From an uncultured Bacteroidales bacterium (GTDB lineage: Bacteria; Bacteroidota; Bacteroidia; Bacteroidales; Paludibacteraceae), in NCBI GenBank assembly GCA_937911935.1, contig CALDQH010000056.1, positions 1-32,650 on the forward strand: a stretch of DNA of 32,650 nucleotides, read 5' to 3'. The position numbers and the translations under genes were made by a program. Positions 7,483-14,202 of the stretch are shown piece by piece (positions within the stretch are counted from its first letter, which is position 1; every line of letters begins with the position of its first letter). A model generated the notes under the pieces. The model ran no database searches, had not been told where the DNA came from, and worked only from the letters and a program-made list of their open reading frames with translations.

Positions 7483-9645
7483 TTATTTATCCGTAATGGT
7501 AAAGGTGGTACGTCTGTTTAGACGATGTTCTCCTTCGGTTACGGCTTTCTTAACAATAGGGTATCTTTTTCCATAACCTTTCCAGGTTAGGCGATTCTTA
7601 GAAATTCCAGCTCCCACTAAATAATCGACAACCGATTTGGCACGTTGCCAAGATAGTTCATCGTTGTATTCGTACGTGCCGCGCGAGTCGGTGTGCGATG
7701 CAAATTCCAATTTAAGGGTGGGGTTTGATTCCAATAGCATAACGATGCGGTCCAACGAAACTTTGGATGCCGAAGATAGTTTAGCACTGTCAAAGTTGTA
7801 GTAGATATCGTGTAATTGAATTTCGCGTTTAGAACCAATGGCTTGGTTTGTGCCCGAAGCACCCATTTGTCCACTTGCGTCGTCACTGGCAATAGAAGCC
7901 AAATCGAATTGTGTATTTTGGCTACTTTGTTCGTTATAGACAAAGGGTTTGCTGCTAATCGATAAGAAATTGGGTTTGTTTACTTTTACTTGGTATTCTT
8001 TGCCGTTTTCTAAATCGGTAAAGGTATAACGACCCGTAATGTCAGTTTTGGTTTGTTGGATAACTTGTCCGCCCGAAATCAACATCACGTCTTCGTTGAT
8101 AAACGGTTCGTTGGTTTCCATGTCGTAAACTCGTCCGCTGATAGACATGGCGGTTTGCGATAGGTAAAAGTCTTGTTCAGCAGGGAAACTGCCAATCATG
8201 GTTTTCTCGGTTTTTACCATGGCTATATCCGATAAATAACCTTTGGAACTAACCAATAATTTGTAAAAGTCTCCGGCTTCTACAAAGGCGTAGTAGTAGC
8301 CATTTTCGTCGGTCTGTACGGTTTGAGAGTGCCCCATGCCGTTGATAATGATTTGCGCATCGGATAAGGGGGCTTCTGTTTTCTTGTCGTAAACATGACC
8401 CGAAACCATCATGCTGCTAAATATGCCTTTAAATTTGTAGATGTCGTCTTGCGTTTCAATTTTTCGGCTGCTAACCAAAAAGGCTTCGTCTTTTTCTTTC
8501 GATACGATTAAGTTGATGTCGTCGTACGAAGAGTTGATGGGACGATACAAATTTCTTACATCCGATATGGATGCACCATCAATTTGTGCGCTGTACAAAT
8601 CGTATCCACCAAAGCCTACATGGCCATCCGAGGCAAAAACCAAGGTGCTCTCAACTACATAAGGGAAAGCCTCGTTGCCTGCTGTGTTTACCACAGCCCC
8701 AGCGTTGATGGGGGTTGGATCCCATTTTCCGTTTGCTTTCTTTTGAATGTACCAAATGTCGCTTCCGCCCATGCCACCTTCTCGGTTAGAGGTAAAGTAT
8801 AAACGCTTGCCATCTGCCGAAAGGGCAGGGTGTGCAGCGTCGGTGTAGCGGTCGCCAATGTTGAGCATACCGCAACTTTTCCATTTGTTTTTGCGGTATT
8901 TGCTGTAATAAATGTAACAGTCGTTGTTTTCGTTATTGACGCATTTGGAATAATACAAGATGTTATTAACGGTATCAATGGCAAAAGTTCCCATGTTGGG
9001 CTTGCGTGTTTTTACCATGTTTTCGATGGTTCTTGCTGTTTGGTAGCCATCGTTGGCATCGCTGTAATACATGGTTGATTTAAGGCTCTTTTTATCGCTA
9101 TATGTTGATGCGTAAATAATGCCACTTTTGTAATAGCCAATGCCGTATTCCATGTTAGAAGTGTTGATGCCTTCTAATCGTTCTTCGGGCGAAATGGGGT
9201 TTTGCGATTGGTGACGCATGGCAAAATCGCACGACAATTTTAAATTTTTGGTGCGTGTGTCGGTTGGTTGCAAGCGTTCGTATTCTTCGAAAGCTGCTTT
9301 TGCCAATTTGTATTTGCCTAATTTTTGGAGGTTTTTGCCATAAACCAAGTAAGCTTCTGCCTTTTGGTAACCGCTGATAATGGCATCGTTTATGTACTGA
9401 ACAGCTTCTTGGGGTTGATTTAAGTAGGAGTGACATTCGCCAATTTTAAATTTGGCGTACGCTGCTCTTTCGCTGCAATTTTGTGCACTGTCTTTTTCGC
9501 CAATCGATTTTTTGTATGCCTCAATTGCACTGCTGTAGTTGTGCTGCATAAAACGTGTATCCCCGGCTGTGTTGCCAGCCCATGCGTGGAGGGCAAAACA
9601 GAGTCCTAAACAAGCAGTAATAATAAGTGATGTGTGTTTTTTCAT
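7483..9645 (-). CDS. PorE-like OmpA family protein: TPR, PD40 propeller, two carboxypeptidase-regulatory-like domains, OmpA
   Basis: 720 residues with signal peptide MKKHTSLIITACLGLCFALHAWA. TPR-like helices fill about residues 25-150. PD40/WD40-like propeller blades follow (DAAHPALSADGKRLYFTSNREGGMGGSDIWY is diagnostic, quoted here as DAAHPALSADG then GGMGGSDIWY). Two carboxypeptidase-regulatory-like beta-sandwiches start near 412 (VSGHVYDKKTEAPL) and 498 (ISGRVYDMETNEPF). The C-terminal OmpA domain (about 613-720) has HTDSRG and NDELSWQRAKSVVDYL, with the conserved Asp and Arg that bind peptidoglycan. This architecture is that of PorE of P. gingivalis, which links the type IX machinery to the cell wall. 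It sits between the cargo and PorP-like genes with 18-bp gaps on both sides, so it likely anchors this surface complex to peptidoglycan. Confidence 0.9.
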   Translation of the reverse strand: MKKHTSLIITACLGLCFALHAWAGNTAGDTRFMQHNYSSAIEAYKKSIGEKDSAQNCSERAAYAKFKIGECHSYLNQPQEAVQYINDAIISGYQKAEAYLVYGKNLQKLGKYKLAKAAFEEYERLQPTDTRTKNLKLSCDFAMRHQSQNPISPEERLEGINTSNMEYGIGYYKSGIIYASTYSDKKSLKSTMYYSDANDGYQTARTIENMVKTRKPNMGTFAIDTVNNILYYSKCVNNENNDCYIYYSKYRKNKWKSCGMLNIGDRYTDAAHPALSADGKRLYFTSNREGGMGGSDIWYIQKKANGKWDPTPINAGAVVNTAGNEAFPYVVESTLVFASDGHVGFGGYDLYSAQIDGASISDVRNLYRPINSSYDDINLIVSKEKDEAFLVSSRKIETQDDIYKFKGIFSSMMVSGHVYDKKTEAPLSDAQIIINGMGHSQTVQTDENGYYYAFVEAGDFYKLLVSSKGYLSDIAMVKTEKTMIGSFPAEQDFYLSQTAMSISGRVYDMETNEPFINEDVMLISGGQVIQQTKTDITGRYTFTDLENGKEYQVKVNKPNFLSISSKPFVYNEQSSQNTQFDLASIASDDASGQMGASGTNQAIGSKREIQLHDIYYNFDSAKLSSASKVSLDRIVMLLESNPTLKLEFASHTDSRGTYEYNDELSWQRAKSVVDYLVGAGISKNRLTWKGYGKRYPIVKKAVTEGEHRLNRRTTFTITDK

Positions 9646-9663
9646 GGTCTCAGTTTTATCGGG

Positions 9664-12276
9664 TTATCGTTGCAATGTTACTGTAAGTTTGTGTTGGTAG
9701 GTTTCTCCGTTTGCGTCGGTACTTTCTACCACGTATAGATAAATGCCTTGTTCGGCTGCTTTGCCATTGATGGTTCCGTCCCATCCTTCTGTTCCTTTGT
9801 AGGCGATGTTGCCACTGCGGTCAAACACGGTAATGGCATAGTCGGCAAGCAATACATCGTTCACACCATCTCCGTTGGGTGTAAAGATATTGGGGAATAG
9901 TTCGCTGGTAATGGATAGCAGTTGCTTGTCGGTCCAACTACAACCGTTTTTATCCACAAAGTTCATGATAAATTCGTTGTTCGATGTGCCTTGTGGGAAT
10001 TTTTTGGTTTTAAATAGGTTGGCTTGTTCGGTAGCGGTAATTGCTTGGCCGTTTACCAACAAGAAATAAGCCACAAAGCCTTCGTTTCCAGTAATGGTTA
10101 CGTATCTACCACTAACCATGGGGTCTGGAATATCAATGCTCATGCCGTAATCGGGCTCTGGATATACCACGATTCCTGTTTCTTGAATATCTTTTTCGGG
10201 TATGCTGGCGCAATAAGCATCTTTAAGCGAAAGCAGGGTGTAAATGGTGTCCTTTTCGGGAGTAACTTCTTGCCAACGAGTAGCATCCATTATGGTGTAC
10301 TCGTTTCCGTCTGGCAATTGGTATTGGAAAGGAGCCGTGCCCTTGAATGTAATGCCTAAATTAGCAGATTGGTTTTGGCACAAATAATCTTTGTTTGTTT
10401 CCAAAATAGCAGTAGGACGATTGCGTACCGTTATTTTTACCTCGTTCGATGCTGAGGTGCCGCAACGATTCGTAACGGATAGTTGTAGCAAACGACCATT
10501 TTCGGCGGCAATAAATGTGTGTTTTAAGTCTTTTTCGGTTCCAATTTCGACGCCGCCCAATGTCCAGTTATATTTGGTAATGGCAGGGGTAGCGGTAATG
10601 GTAGGCGAAAGGGGATATTCGCTTTCGTCGCAGAAATTGGCAATGTCGTTGATTTGTACTTGTGGCAAACTGCCCGTCACTTCTACGGTAAAGGTCATGG
10701 TTTCTCCAAATTGACATTCTCCTTGGTAAAAACGGATGCTATAAGCTCCAGCGGCTAATCCTGATACCGTAATTTTGTCGTTGCAATCAAAACCACGTTT
10801 GTCGGCTGTATAATCAATTAGTTCTAATTCTTTGGTTATCTCGTGACAACCTTCGGCCCATAGCGTGTCTTTGTAGGTCACTTTGTTGACAACAGGATTT
10901 CCCTCTTTATCTACACCAGGAATTTCTTCGGTTCTGTTTTTGGTAAGTACAGGATGAAATTTGTTGGTGTATTTTAGGTTGGGGGTGATGATTTCTTGCT
11001 GACGGCTGATGTCAAACAAACGTACGCTGTAGTAGCGAGCAGTGTCCGATGGAGCAACGCTTTGTTCTCTTCCGACAATGGTAAAGGTTACCGATGCTGT
11101 TTTGTCTTCTTTGCAAGTAACGGTTGCTGCAGGTAATTTTGTCAGTGGGTCGATGCTTAATTTTTCGGATTCGGTAATGGTAAGCAATTCGGCTGGCAAG
11201 CAAACACAACCATTGGCATCGATTACTTTGGCGCTGTAAATGCCTTTGGGTAATCCTTCGAACAAGCCTGTAGCGTTGTGGTCGCTGTATGGAGTGTCAA
11301 CTCCTTCGATGTAATACGTGTAAGGGGCAGTTCCGCCTGTTGCTGTGCCAAATATTTTGCCACTTGTTTGCCCGTTGCAGCTGATGCTGTTGGCATAAGG
11401 CAAGTATCCTAATGTGTCGGCTGGTTGAGTAAGGGTTTCTTCTAACCACAACGAGCAGCCGTTTTTATCATTTACTTGGATGTAATATTTGGTTGCACTA
11501 AGTCCGATAAGTGAGATGTCTGTGCCGCTAATGGATGTGGTAGAAGCCTGAATGGAATCAGGATTGCCATATTCGGTATAAGCTGCCACGTGGTAGGGGG
11601 CTGTGCCTCCTGTAATGAGTAATTTAATGCTACCACTTTTTTCTCCTTTGCATTTTACGTTGTTTTTTTCTACGATGGTGGTGGCCAATCGTTCGGGAGC
11701 CTCTATGTTAAAATTAAAGCCTACGGAACATCCGCCTTTGTCCATAATGGTGCCTACGTAAGTTCCTTGTGGCAGTTGTTTTATCGTGATAGAGGTTGTG
11801 TTTAAGTTGGTTACAAATAGAATGCTATCAGATACAAATACTTGGTTGTTGCGAGTAAGCATTACTTTGTAGGTCGTTTCGGTAGAAAACGGTGTGCCTC
11901 CTTGTACTTGCATGCGAGCGATACCATCGTTGCTTTCGTAGCAGGAAGCGGCAGTGGTAATAGGCTCTTGAAGCAATGTGAGGACTTCGTTTTTGATCAC
12001 AACACTGTTGGTGGGCGATTGGACGGTGTTTCCTTCTGCATCGCGAACGTAAACGGTGTATGTGCCATACGATAAACTGGTAAAAGTGGGAGAGGTTTGT
12101 GTGGTAGTAAAGCCATCTAACGAATATTCGTAAGGTAAAACTCCTCCTTGGGCTTGAACGGTAATGGTTCCATTTTTGCAAAAATCTTCGGTGGTGGCAA
12201 TCTGATCAATCTGAATAGCCCACAACAGCGAAGAAAGGAATGCTGCGACGATGGATAGGGTGATTTTTAGTTTCAT
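9664..12276 (-). CDS. Secreted SprB-repeat protein with gliding-motility (CHU_C, type B-like) C-terminal domain
   Basis: 870 residues with signal peptide MKLKITLSIVAAFLSSLLWA. Several SprB-type repeats follow, recognisable by GGVLPYEYSLDG, GGTPFSTETTYKV, GGTAPYHVAAYTEYG and GGTAPYTYYIEG. The middle part has Ig-like segments (KYNWTLGGVEIG onward). The C-terminus from about residue 795 is the CHU_C/type B signal: LFPNIFTPNGDGVNDVLL, ITVFDRSGN, GWDGTINGK, GIYLYVVE and a final basic LTVTLQR. The domain is compact: fewer residues than usual separate DGVND from the FDRSGN strand. The protein should be secreted by the T9SS and displayed on the surface; adhesin or matrix roles are inference. It is first in the operon with the PorE-like and PorP/SprF-like genes, with a TAnnTTTG element upstream at 12337-12344. 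Confidence 0.9.
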   Translation of the reverse strand: MKLKITLSIVAAFLSSLLWAIQIDQIATTEDFCKNGTITVQAQGGVLPYEYSLDGFTTTQTSPTFTSLSYGTYTVYVRDAEGNTVQSPTNSVVIKNEVLTLLQEPITTAASCYESNDGIARMQVQGGTPFSTETTYKVMLTRNNQVFVSDSILFVTNLNTTSITIKQLPQGTYVGTIMDKGGCSVGFNFNIEAPERLATTIVEKNNVKCKGEKSGSIKLLITGGTAPYHVAAYTEYGNPDSIQASTTSISGTDISLIGLSATKYYIQVNDKNGCSLWLEETLTQPADTLGYLPYANSISCNGQTSGKIFGTATGGTAPYTYYIEGVDTPYSDHNATGLFEGLPKGIYSAKVIDANGCVCLPAELLTITESEKLSIDPLTKLPAATVTCKEDKTASVTFTIVGREQSVAPSDTARYYSVRLFDISRQQEIITPNLKYTNKFHPVLTKNRTEEIPGVDKEGNPVVNKVTYKDTLWAEGCHEITKELELIDYTADKRGFDCNDKITVSGLAAGAYSIRFYQGECQFGETMTFTVEVTGSLPQVQINDIANFCDESEYPLSPTITATPAITKYNWTLGGVEIGTEKDLKHTFIAAENGRLLQLSVTNRCGTSASNEVKITVRNRPTAILETNKDYLCQNQSANLGITFKGTAPFQYQLPDGNEYTIMDATRWQEVTPEKDTIYTLLSLKDAYCASIPEKDIQETGIVVYPEPDYGMSIDIPDPMVSGRYVTITGNEGFVAYFLLVNGQAITATEQANLFKTKKFPQGTSNNEFIMNFVDKNGCSWTDKQLLSITSELFPNIFTPNGDGVNDVLLADYAITVFDRSGNIAYKGTEGWDGTINGKAAEQGIYLYVVESTDANGETYQHKLTVTLQR

Positions 12277-12310
12277 GTGTTTGATTTGTGGTCTCGGTTT
12301 GAATAAAAAA

Positions 12311-12336
12311 TGCGAAGCGTTTTAGTACGCTTCGCA
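12311..12336 (-). terminator. Perfect 9-bp hairpin with T tract, terminator and/or operator
   Basis: TGCGAAGCG (12311-12319) and CGCTTCGCA (12328-12336) are perfect complements around an 8-nt loop. On the minus strand the stem is followed directly by six T, a textbook terminator for the 12407-13978 gene group. The hairpin directly abuts the TATCTTTG element of the next gene, so it would also overlap that transcription start; see findings. Confidence 0.65.
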
Positions 12337-12344
12337 CAAAGATA
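12337..12344 (-). promoter_or_regulatory. -7 element of the T9SS surface operon promoter
   Basis: TATCTTTG on the minus strand matches TAnnTTTG. No good TTG lies 19 bp upstream (TTC at 20 bp is the best), so the call rests on the -7 element. It is 61 bp upstream of the ATG of the SprB-repeat gene. Confidence 0.45.
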
Positions 12345-12367
12345 ATAAAAACAAATGAAAATTGGAA

Positions 12368-12403
12368 TTTTAGGCATAAAAAACGTTTGCATTACGCCTA
12401 AAA
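12368..12403 (-). other. Inverted repeat just past the stop of the small basic protein gene
   Basis: TTTTAGGC (12368-12375) and GCCTAAAA (12396-12403) form an 8-bp perfect stem with a 20-nt loop, starting 3 bp past the stop at 12407. It lacks a strong T tract after the stem, so it may protect the 3' end or assist the hairpin at 12311-12336 rather than terminate alone. Confidence 0.5.
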
Positions 12404-12406
12404 TCG

Positions 12407-12679
12407 TTAGCGATTCTTTTTTCTTCTTATCAAATACGAGATTAGTTTGTAGCCGATACGGAAAAAAGTAAAGGGGTTGTTCCGTAGGGTAACAAGCGAA
12501 AATAAATGTCCAATTCCGTTGCTAATAAGTCGGGTTGGAGATAAGAATTGCATCGTTTCAGTTTTGCTTTGGGCGTATTGTTGTAAGACAATATGCTCTT
12601 GGCGTTGAATGGCCAGTTTAAGTCGTTGTTTTTCTTGCAACAACTCATTCATGTTGGTAATGGGAGTACGCGATGCCAT
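12407..12679 (-). CDS. Small basic protein of unknown function in a YtxH-holin-X gene group
   Basis: I do not recognise this family. The start chosen is the ATG at 12679 (MASRTPITNMNELLQEKQ, 90 residues), because a perfect AAGGAGG (12693-12687) lies 7 nt before it; an ATG at 12685 overlaps the upstream stop but would be only 1 nt from that ribosome site. Residues about 12-40 are charged and helical (LLQEKQRLKLAIQRQEHIVLQQ), possibly a coiled coil. A short hydrophobic or amphipathic stretch follows (LISNGIGHLFSLVTL), then a very basic tail RRKKNR. It is last in a group with the holin-X-like and YtxH proteins, a combination common in Bacteroidota, which suggests an envelope role. No function can be assigned. 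Confidence 0.75.
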   Translation of the reverse strand: MASRTPITNMNELLQEKQRLKLAIQRQEHIVLQQYAQSKTETMQFLSPTRLISNGIGHLFSLVTLRNNPFTFFRIGYKLISYLIRRKKNR

Positions 12680-12681
12680 AA

Positions 12682-13044
12682 TCATACCTCCTTTTTTAGA
12701 TCGCTATCGTTGTCACTGTACAAGATTTTGCTAAAACTGCTGATGAGCGGATGCAAAAACCATTGTTTGCGAAATACGATGACTAAGACAAGCAAAATTA
12801 GATGAATGCCTAATACAATACACAAACCCGGTATAAAGCTTCCAAAAATAGTTTTTAGCCAAAAAAGAAGCAGGGCAGAAAGGTAGGTAAATATAATGAT
12901 GCCCAACAGCAATGCTACAATTATGGTTAAAAGGATGGAAGCAATTTGCGAGGTTTTTTCGAGCAATTCTACACGCATCAAATCGTACCTTAATTGTAGG
13001 TACTTTTTGGCGTCATCCCATAATTTTTGGTATGATTCGTTCAT
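12682..13044 (-). CDS. Phage holin family (Holin-X, PF07332-like) small membrane protein
   Basis: 120 residues. An N-terminal amphipathic segment (YLQLRYDLMRVELLEKTSQIAS) leads into two transmembrane segments, roughly residues 34-62 (LLTIIVALLLGIIIFTYLSALLLFW) and 69-90 (FIPGLCIVLGIHLILLVLVIVF), and then a charged cytoplasmic tail. This is the shape of the 'phage holin family'/Holin-X proteins widespread on bacterial chromosomes. Despite the name, no phage genes surround it, and such chromosomal copies next to YtxH genes are thought to be envelope proteins, not lysis proteins. Its stop codon is in the same stretch as the ribosome site of the next gene, and it starts 7 bp after the YtxH stop, so the genes form one transcript. 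Confidence 0.8.
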   Translation of the reverse strand: MNESYQKLWDDAKKYLQLRYDLMRVELLEKTSQIASILLTIIVALLLGIIIFTYLSALLLFWLKTIFGSFIPGLCIVLGIHLILLVLVIVFRKQWFLHPLISSFSKILYSDNDSDLKKEV

Positions 13045-13051
13045 GGATGTT

Positions 13052-13336
13052 TTATAAAATATCGTCTTCTTCGATTACTTCTTGAACCGCTAATTCAACA
13101 TCTTTGTTGGTAGCGTATTCGTCCAATTTGGATAATACTTTATTAACAAGAGCTTCCCAACCTTCTTTGCTAATACCCTTTTCTTTTAATTTTAACTCAA
13201 TTTGTTTTTTGAGTTCTTCTCCTTTTAGGGCGATGTTTGCGCGTAATTCTTTTCCGCTAGTGGGAGCTACTAAAAGAGCTACTGCTGCACCTACGGCGGC
13301 TCCGCCTAAGAATGCCAAAATGGTTTTTGCGTTCAT
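13052..13336 (-). CDS. YtxH domain-containing protein
   Basis: 94 residues. The N-terminus MNAKTILAFLGGAAVGAAVALLVAP is a glycine/alanine-rich transmembrane helix followed by TSGKELRANI, the typical YtxH signature (G..aG...aLL.AP.sGke.R). The rest is a charged helical region ending in an acidic tail EVIEEDD. YtxH proteins are small stress-related envelope proteins in Firmicutes and Bacteroidota with no established biochemical role. The gene is 24 bp downstream of the outer-membrane barrel gene and 7 bp upstream of the holin-X-like gene, so it is likely transcribed from the 13996-14025 promoter. Confidence 0.85.
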   Translation of the reverse strand: MNAKTILAFLGGAAVGAAVALLVAPTSGKELRANIALKGEELKKQIELKLKEKGISKEGWEALVNKVLSKLDEYATNKDVELAVQEVIEEDDIL

Positions 13337-13360
13337 GGTATTTTGTTTATGTGGTTAATA

Positions 13361-13978
13361 TTAAATTTCAAAACCTACCGATATGGTTGGAATGGCGTCG
13401 GCAAACCAAGCGTCGTTAAGACTGTCGTAAAGGTGCCAACCCGCCATTACGTACAAACTACTGCGCGAGCCAACGGCTTGTCTAATACCAATGCCTGCAT
13501 CAAAATAGTTGGTTTCGCGTGGAGTGTAATAGCCCCATTGGTATTCGTATTGGTAGGCTATTGCCATAAAGATGTTGGTTCGGTACGAGGTTTGACGTTT
13601 TAATCGTATAAAATCAAAGCGGGTGCCAATGCGTACACCTACGGTATGCTCCGAATAGGAGCCGTCGTAATCGCCGTTGTACGAATATTTGGGTGCAACG
13701 CTAATTTGCCAAGGCTCAAAAAGTTGATAACCTACCTCGGGCATTATCATAACATGAAATTCGTATTTGTTTAGGGTAAAGCCAAAACCTCCACCATAGG
13801 TAATTTTATCTTTTGTCCAAAATTTGTTCTTTTTGGGAGTAGTAGTGACCTGCTTTTCTTGCTGAGGGGCTTCTTTAACCACTACATAGCGTTGGTTATT
13901 GACAACAATGGTATCGTTTTGGGCGTACACGATGCACGTTAAAAGTGCGAGTGCAATGATTGTAAAGATTCGTTTCAT
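13361..13978 (-). CDS. Outer-membrane beta-barrel protein of unknown function
   Basis: The start is the ATG at 13978, giving 205 residues that begin with signal peptide MKRIFTIIALALLTCIVYAQ. An upstream in-frame extension of 38 codons is rejected because it runs through the promoter and would bury the signal peptide. After a short linker (NDTIVVNNQRYVVVKEAP), beta-strand-like segments with many Tyr and Gly residues follow (YGGGFGFTLNKYEF, VGYQLFEPWQISVAPKYSYNG), ending in ISVGFEI, the aromatic/hydrophobic ending of outer-membrane barrels. No specific family is recognised. It is the first gene of a group with the YtxH, holin-X-like and small basic proteins, driven by a consensus promoter with a leader of only about a dozen nucleotides. 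Confidence 0.85.
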   Translation of the reverse strand: MKRIFTIIALALLTCIVYAQNDTIVVNNQRYVVVKEAPQQEKQVTTTPKKNKFWTKDKITYGGGFGFTLNKYEFHVMIMPEVGYQLFEPWQISVAPKYSYNGDYDGSYSEHTVGVRIGTRFDFIRLKRQTSYRTNIFMAIAYQYEYQWGYYTPRETNYFDAGIGIRQAVGSRSSLYVMAGWHLYDSLNDAWFADAIPTISVGFEI

Positions 13979-13995
13979 GCTATTCTTGTTTTTCG

Positions 13996-14025
13996 CAAAT
14001 TTAATAAAAACTTCAAAAAATACAA
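13996..14025 (-). promoter_or_regulatory. Consensus Bacteroidota promoter of the barrel-YtxH-holin group
   Basis: On the minus strand TTG (14025-14023), a 19-bp spacer and TAAATTTG (14003-13996) match TTG-N19-TAnnTTTG. Transcription should start near 13989, only about 12 nt before the ATG at 13978. The -33 element lies inside an inverted repeat (14015-14042). Confidence 0.75.
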
Positions 14026-14042
14026 CTTGTAATGTATTTTTT
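14015..14042. promoter_or_regulatory. 10-bp perfect inverted repeat over the -33 element
   Basis: AAAAAATACA (14015-14024) and TGTATTTTTT (14033-14042) are perfect complements around an 8-nt loop, with a nested TACAA-C-TTGTA palindrome at 14021-14031. It covers the -33 element of the minus-strand promoter and lies between the two divergent promoters, a plausible operator. Stem and T tracts could also act as a bidirectional terminator. Confidence 0.4.
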
Positions 14043-14056
14043 TTACGGTAAACCCG

Positions 14057-14064
14057 TATCTTTG
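14057..14064 (+). promoter_or_regulatory. -7 element of the rluA-MORN-xseAB operon
   Basis: TATCTTTG matches TAnnTTTG; no good TTG is seen 19-21 bp upstream. A start near 14071 would give a leader of about 130 nt consisting largely of the octamer array at 14094-14197. Confidence 0.45.
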
Positions 14065-14093
14065 TACGTTGCTTGTCGCTTGTTGCTAGCAAT

Positions 14094-14197
14094 GTTAAAT
14101 CGTTAAATCGTTAAATCGCAGAATCGTTAATTCGACTAAACGACTCAACGACTAAACAAATCACCAAATCACCGAATCACCGAATCACCGAATCACC
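14094..14197. repeat. 13-unit octamer tandem array in the rluA leader
   Basis: 104 bp in perfect 8-bp register: GTTAAATC three times, GCAGAATC, GTTAATTC, GACTAAAC, GACTCAAC, GACTAAAC, AAATCACC twice, GAATCACC three times. It ends 5 nt before the rluA ATG, in place of any ribosome-binding site. Units 1-5 carry TCGTT across their joins and units 6-8 carry AACGA, so that half is also inverted; the TCACC units have no partner nearby. Three heptamers (TTGCTTG, TCGCTTG, TTGCTAG) at 14069-14089 precede it. Confidence 0.9.
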
Positions 14198-14202
14198 AAT
14201 AT

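Noticed and set aside
12682..13044. Holin-like gene as evidence for a prophage
   Set aside because: No endolysin, structural, integrase or other phage gene is near; this family is common on chromosomes beside YtxH genes.
14094..14197. Octamer arrays as a CRISPR-like array
   Set aside because: Units are 8 bp with no unique spacers of constant length, and no cas genes are in the window.
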